Shown piece by piece: positions 5,815 to 8,310 of a DNA stretch of 8,310 bases. Each line of letters starts with the position of its first letter. The stretch's first letter is position 1. Both the position numbers and the translations under genes were made by a program. Under the pieces are notes generated by a model. The model worked only from the letters and a program-made list of their open reading frames with translations. It searched no databases and had not been told where the DNA came from. The stretch covers positions 473 through 8,782 of the forward strand of contig DOUV01000490.1 of assembly GCA_003520455.1 (NCBI GenBank), given 5' to 3'. The stretch comes from Chloroflexota bacterium. Its GTDB lineage: Bacteria; Chloroflexota; Anaerolineae; Ardenticatenales; Ardenticatenaceae.

Positions 5815-6837
5815 ATGACGACCCAGGAACTCGAAAGCGTAGCTCAAGCCCTGGTCGCGAGGGGCAAAGGTATCCTGGCCGCCGACGAGAGCACCGGTAC
5901 CATCAAGAAGCGCCTGGCGAGCATCAACGTTGAATCGACTGAGGAGACCCGGCGCACCTACCGCGAGTTGCTGTTCATCACTCCAGGGATGGAGGAGTTC
6001 ATCAGCGGCGTGATTCTGTTCGACGAGACGATTCGCCAGGCCACGAGGGAGGGCACGCCCTTCACGGAGGTGCTCAGGCAGAAGGGGGTCATCCCCGGCA
6101 TCAAGGTCGATAAGGGTGCCAAGGAGCTGGCCGGCTTCCCAGGGGAGAAGATCACGGAGGGCCTGGACGGCCTCCGCGAGCGCCTCGCCGAGTACCGCGA
6201 CCTGGGGGCGCGCTTCGCCAAATGGCGGGCGGTGATCACCATCGGCCCGGGGATTCCGACTCGCACCTGTATCGACGCCAATGCGCACGCGCTGGCGCGC
6301 TATGCCGCTCTCTGCCAGGAGCAGGGGTTGGTTCCCATCGTCGAGCCTGAGGTGCTCATGGACGGGAATCACAGCATCGAACGCTGCCAGGAAGTGACCG
6401 AGGCCACGCTGGAGCGTGTGTTCTCCGAGCTGATGGCGCATCGCGTGCGACTCGAGGGGATCCTGCTCAAGCCGAACATGGTGCTGTCGGGGAAAGAGGC
6501 CTCCAGGCAGGCAGGCGTCGAGGAGGTGGCGGAGCGCACCGTCCGCTCCTTCCGGCGGGTGGTCCCGGCCGCGGTGCCCGGCATCGTCTTCCTCTCGGGT
6601 GGGCAGAGCGCCGAACTGGCGACGGAGCACCTCAATGCCATGAACGCGTTGGGCAAGCAGCCGTGGGAACTCAGCTTCTCCTACGGACGGGCCTTGCAGG
6701 AGCCCACGCTCAAGGCGTGGAGGGGCGAAGCAGCCAACGCACCGGAGGCGCAGCGGCTTTTCTACCATCGCGCCCGGTGCAACGGTGCCGCTCGCTCGGG
6801 CAGTTATTCCAGGGAGATGGAAGCGGCGGCGGCCTAG
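5815..6837 (+). CDS. Class I fructose-1,6-bisphosphate aldolase
   Basis: 340-residue (beta/alpha)8 Schiff-base aldolase of the animal/plant class I type. It cleaves fructose 1,6-bisphosphate into dihydroxyacetone phosphate and glyceraldehyde 3-phosphate in glycolysis and runs in reverse in gluconeogenesis. Active-site residues are all recognisable against rabbit aldolase: Asp24 in LAADEST (Asp33), the GIKVDKG segment (95-101, Lys107 region), Lys136 and Arg138 in FAKWR (Lys146, Arg148), Glu177 and Glu179 in IVEPEVL (Glu187, Glu189), the Schiff-base Lys219 in LLKPNMV (Lys229), FLSGGQS (259-265) and Arg292 in SYGRALQ (Arg303). The C-terminus ends in YSREMEAAAA and lacks the terminal Tyr of vertebrate enzymes, as in other bacterial members. 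Many bacteria use only the metal-dependent class II enzyme, so this gene is mildly distinctive but not unusual. The cupin precedes it, and a strong inverted repeat follows 15 bases after the stop. Confidence 0.95.
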   Translation: MTTQELESVAQALVARGKGILAADESTGTIKKRLASINVESTEETRRTYRELLFITPGMEEFISGVILFDETIRQATREGTPFTEVLRQKGVIPGIKVDKGAKELAGFPGEKITEGLDGLRERLAEYRDLGARFAKWRAVITIGPGIPTRTCIDANAHALARYAALCQEQGLVPIVEPEVLMDGNHSIERCQEVTEATLERVFSELMAHRVRLEGILLKPNMVLSGKEASRQAGVEEVAERTVRSFRRVVPAAVPGIVFLSGGQSAELATEHLNAMNALGKQPWELSFSYGRALQEPTLKAWRGEAANAPEAQRLFYHRARCNGAARSGSYSREMEAAAA

Positions 6838-6852
6838 CCCCGGTGAAGCCAG

Positions 6853-6888
6853 CAGACTTCCGAAGTCTTCCGAGACTTCGGAAGTCTG
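6853..6888. terminator. Perfect 16-bp inverted repeat after the aldolase gene (possible terminator)
   Basis: CAGACTTCCGAAGTCT (6853-6868) is followed by TCCG and then its exact reverse complement (6873-6888). Each arm is itself nearly palindromic around GACTTC/GAAGTC, so alternative small hairpins are possible. It begins 15 bases after the aldolase stop, which fits a transcript end. There is no T run after the stem, so it may instead stabilise the 3' end or be a dispersed repeat. Confidence 0.6.
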
Positions 6889-6954
6889 TAGTTGGTGACG
6901 TGCTCGCGGGAGATGCGGAGAACGAGAAGAGCAGGACGCAAGGGAGCAAACGTC

Positions 6955-7524
6955 ATGAGGGCCGATATTGTTGCCGGAGCAACCTTCCCGAACTACGAGT
7001 TGCCCGATCACACAGGCGTCCGTCGCCGGCTGAGCACGCTCCAGGGAAACGACCCGGTGGCGCTCGTGCTTGCACGCGGCGGATACTGCCCGCGGGAGCA
7101 TCGCCAGCATATGTGGATGGTGGAGATGGAACCGGAAGTCAACGTTGGGGCCTGCCGGTTCATCACGATCAGCACCGATACGGTGCTCGAATCCCAGGAG
7201 TGGCGGATGCGGCTCGGCGCGCACTGGCCCTTTCTCTCTGATCCGGAACGCGTGGTCCAGCGCGACCTCGACATCGTCGAATATACCGATCCCCAGCATA
7301 ATGCTATGATCCCCCACACGATCATGCTCGAGCCGGGCCTCCTCATCTACAGGATCTACAACGGGTACTGGTACTGGGGCCGGCCGACGCCTGAGGAAGT
7401 GCGCCAGGACTTTCGCGCCATCTCCATGAAAGTCCGGCCGGATTGGGATATCGCGGCGCCTGGTCTCCGCGAGCAGTGGGAGAGCGGTGATCGCAGCGCC
7501 TTTTACCCCTACCGGAGACGCTGA
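6955..7524 (+). CDS. Redoxin-like (AhpC/TSA-related) thioredoxin-fold protein
   Basis: 189-residue soluble protein related to peroxiredoxins. The start ATFPNYELPDHTGVRRRLSTL (9-29) is the classic 'x-F-P-x-Y-x-L-x-D-x-x-G-x-x-x-x-L' peroxiredoxin opening. LVLARGGYCPREHRQH (37-52) occupies the active-site turn and puts Cys45 at the candidate peroxidatic position. ITISTDTVLESQEWRMRLGAHWPFLSDPERVVQRDLDI (70-107) follows the usual peroxiredoxin course, and IPHTIMLEPGLLIYRIYNGYW (119-139) is the strand-pair segment. The usual CPxC or PxxxTxxC arrangement is absent. The only other cysteine is Cys67, so a 1-Cys mechanism or a non-peroxidase role is possible. The C-terminal RPDWDIAAPGLREQWESGD (161-179) recalls a widespread uncharacterised redoxin-domain family. 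ATG 6955 has AAGGGAG eight bases upstream; a longer frame from GTG 6892 would add an unsupported Arg-rich tail. Confidence 0.85.
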   Translation: MRADIVAGATFPNYELPDHTGVRRRLSTLQGNDPVALVLARGGYCPREHRQHMWMVEMEPEVNVGACRFITISTDTVLESQEWRMRLGAHWPFLSDPERVVQRDLDIVEYTDPQHNAMIPHTIMLEPGLLIYRIYNGYWYWGRPTPEEVRQDFRAISMKVRPDWDIAAPGLREQWESGDRSAFYPYRRR

Positions 7525-7574
7525 TCCGGCCCATAGGATGAATACGATTCTCGTGTATCCTGAAGGCACAACGT

Positions 7575-8120
7575 TTGAGCGACAAGCGCGTTTTTTCTGA
7601 GGCCGGGGAGACGCCGCACCGGCGCGAGCGCCTGCAGATTTCCCCCTCGCTCGGGGCGGAAAATTCACTGAGCTACTGGTGGAAGGCGGTCTCGCCGCTG
7701 CGCGTAATGTGGAATTTCGTCTGGATCTACGCGGCGCGCTACTCGCCGTCCCTGGCACTCAAGCGCTGGATGCTGCGGCGCACGGGCATCAACGTGGGAT
7801 GCCATGCCTCCGTCGGGCTGGCGGTGGTCTTCGACATCTTCTTTCCAGAGGAGATTCGCATCGGTGAAAACAGCATCATCGGCTACAATAGTGTGGTGCT
7901 GGCGCACGAGTTTACGGTCGGTGAATGGCGCCGCGGGCCGGTCGACATCGGCAAGAACGTGAGTATCGGTGCCAATGTTACGATACTCCCGGGTGTCGTC
8001 ATCGGGGACGGGGCGACGGTCAGCGCGATGAGCCTGGTCAACAAGGATGTCCCGCCGGGCGCGTTCGTGGGCGGCATTCCGATCCGGCGTCTGGATGAAA
8101 GAGGAGCGAATGGCGGGTAG
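7575..8120 (+). CDS. Left-handed beta-helix (hexapeptide) acyltransferase
   Basis: 181-residue acyltransferase of the LbH/XAT-like group (maltose/galactoside O-acetyltransferase relatives), which forms trimers and transfers an acetyl group from CoA to sugars or other hydroxyl or amino acceptors. The hexapeptide coil region runs from about 73 to 165, with repeats such as IRIGENSIIGYNSVVLAHEF (95-113), DIGKNVSIGANVTILPGVVI (124-143) and GDGATVSAMSLVNKDVPPGAF (144-164), and it closes with VGGIPIRRL. His111 in LAHEF is the likely catalytic base. An N-terminal segment of about 70 residues (SPLRVMWNFVWIYAARYSPSLALKRWMLRRTG, within 40-71) is helical and typical of a family common in Firmicutes and Chloroflexota. 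It starts with TTG at 7575, seven bases after GAAGGC. The next in-frame ATG (7707) would remove the conserved helical segment and is less likely. The acceptor is unknown. Confidence 0.85.
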   Translation: MSDKRVFSEAGETPHRRERLQISPSLGAENSLSYWWKAVSPLRVMWNFVWIYAARYSPSLALKRWMLRRTGINVGCHASVGLAVVFDIFFPEEIRIGENSIIGYNSVVLAHEFTVGEWRRGPVDIGKNVSIGANVTILPGVVIGDGATVSAMSLVNKDVPPGAFVGGIPIRRLDERGANGG

Positions 8121-8123
8121 CGT

Positions 8124-8175
8124 TTGGAGCGGACCGGCGGCGTTGTTCGATCGCCTTCCAACCGCCGGTCTCCAA
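8124..8175. repeat. Inverted repeat after the acyltransferase gene
   Basis: TTGGAG (8124-8129) and ACCGGCGG (8133-8140) pair with CCGCCGGT (8162-8169) and CTCCAA (8170-8175). This gives 14 pairs with a three-base bulge (8130-8132) around a 21-base loop. It begins four bases after the stop codon. The TTGGAG/CTCCAA text recalls repeats common in Chloroflexota intergenic DNA. No T tract follows. Confidence 0.6.
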
Positions 8176-8232
8176 TCCCTCATCGCTCGGCCTCGATCGC
8201 TTGTTCACCGGTCTCAAGATGGCGTGTCTCAC

Positions 8233-8272
8233 TTTCTGTAAAAGTAGCGCGTACGCGCTACTTTTACAGAAA
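8233..8272. terminator. 40-bp perfect palindrome, likely bidirectional intrinsic terminator
   Basis: Twenty bases from 8233 (TTTCTGTAAAAGTAGCGCGT) are followed directly by their exact reverse complement. The core is AAAA, then a GC-rich stem AGTAGCGC, a GTAC turn and GCGCTACT, then TTTT. That is the A-run/stem/T-run form of an intrinsic terminator usable from either strand. Outer arms GTGTCT (8224-8229) and AGACAC (8278-8283) extend the symmetry past a short asymmetric break. It follows the acyltransferase gene by about 110 bases. A protein-binding or mobile-element end role cannot be excluded. Confidence 0.65.
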
Positions 8273-8310
8273 TATCAAGACACTGTTGGCGAATTGGTGC
8301 AAGTGGCGGG

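Noticed and set aside
7531..7561. Possible promoter or imperfect hairpin (TATCCT box, AGGAT/ATCCT arms) before the acyltransferase gene
   Set aside because: There is no matching -35 box at proper spacing, and a transcript starting here would leave almost no leader. The arms pair poorly.
5638..7758. 706-residue open frame on the minus strand across the aldolase and redoxin genes
   Set aside because: Length alone is not evidence in such DNA. It runs antisense to two recognised genes and their spacer and shows no domain.
1..8310. CRISPR array, tRNA or rRNA genes, transposase or phage genes
   Set aside because: No spaced direct repeats, no cloverleaf or rRNA-like stretch and no transposase or phage motif was seen. 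The only tandem repeat has no spacers.

Overview
The window is GC-rich bacterial DNA, densely coded on the + strand. The gene set and the intergenic repeats suggest a Chloroflexota (green non-sulfur) bacterium or a relative. The clues are heptameric CAGTGAA-type arrays, several long inverted repeats between genes, a metal-type XylA of the actinobacterial length class, an animal-type class I aldolase and a redoxin-like family. This assignment is an inference, since there is no rRNA or other marker gene here.

Layout. 39-3928 is a sugar-catabolic block: a xylose isomerase family protein (XylA-like, with an altered metal site), a Gfo/Idh/MocA NAD(P)-dependent oxidoreductase, and a xylulokinase (XylB). 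A heptamer repeat array separates the first two genes and a large hairpin separates the second and third. 3963-5071 holds two unrelated-looking GNAT N-acetyltransferases, the second of RimJ/RimL type. 5072-5282 has no full-size gene but carries a chain of two very short ORFs that overlap each other and the next start codon. 5283-6837 encodes a small single-domain cupin and a class I fructose-1,6-bisphosphate aldolase. After a perfect 16-bp inverted repeat come a thioredoxin-fold redoxin-like protein with one candidate active cysteine (6955-7524) and a left-handed beta-helix acyltransferase (7575-8120). The window ends with two more inverted repeats, one of them a 40-bp perfect palindrome that looks like a bidirectional terminator.

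How the genes may work together. Aldose-to-ketose isomerisation (XylA-like) and ketose phosphorylation (XylB) would feed the pentose phosphate pathway. The MocA-family enzyme may oxidise the same or a related sugar, and the aldolase handles the hexose/triose phosphate level. The GNAT, cupin, redoxin and acyltransferase genes look like ordinary accessory or housekeeping genes, with no sign that they belong to the sugar pathway. All credible genes are on the + strand. The very long reading frames on the minus strand are shadows of high-GC codon usage.

I found no convincing new multi-gene system. The points most worth checking are the Asp-to-His change at a metal ligand in the XylA-like protein, the heptamer array that supplies that gene's last codons and stop, the coupled mini-ORFs before the cupin, and the 40-bp palindrome.
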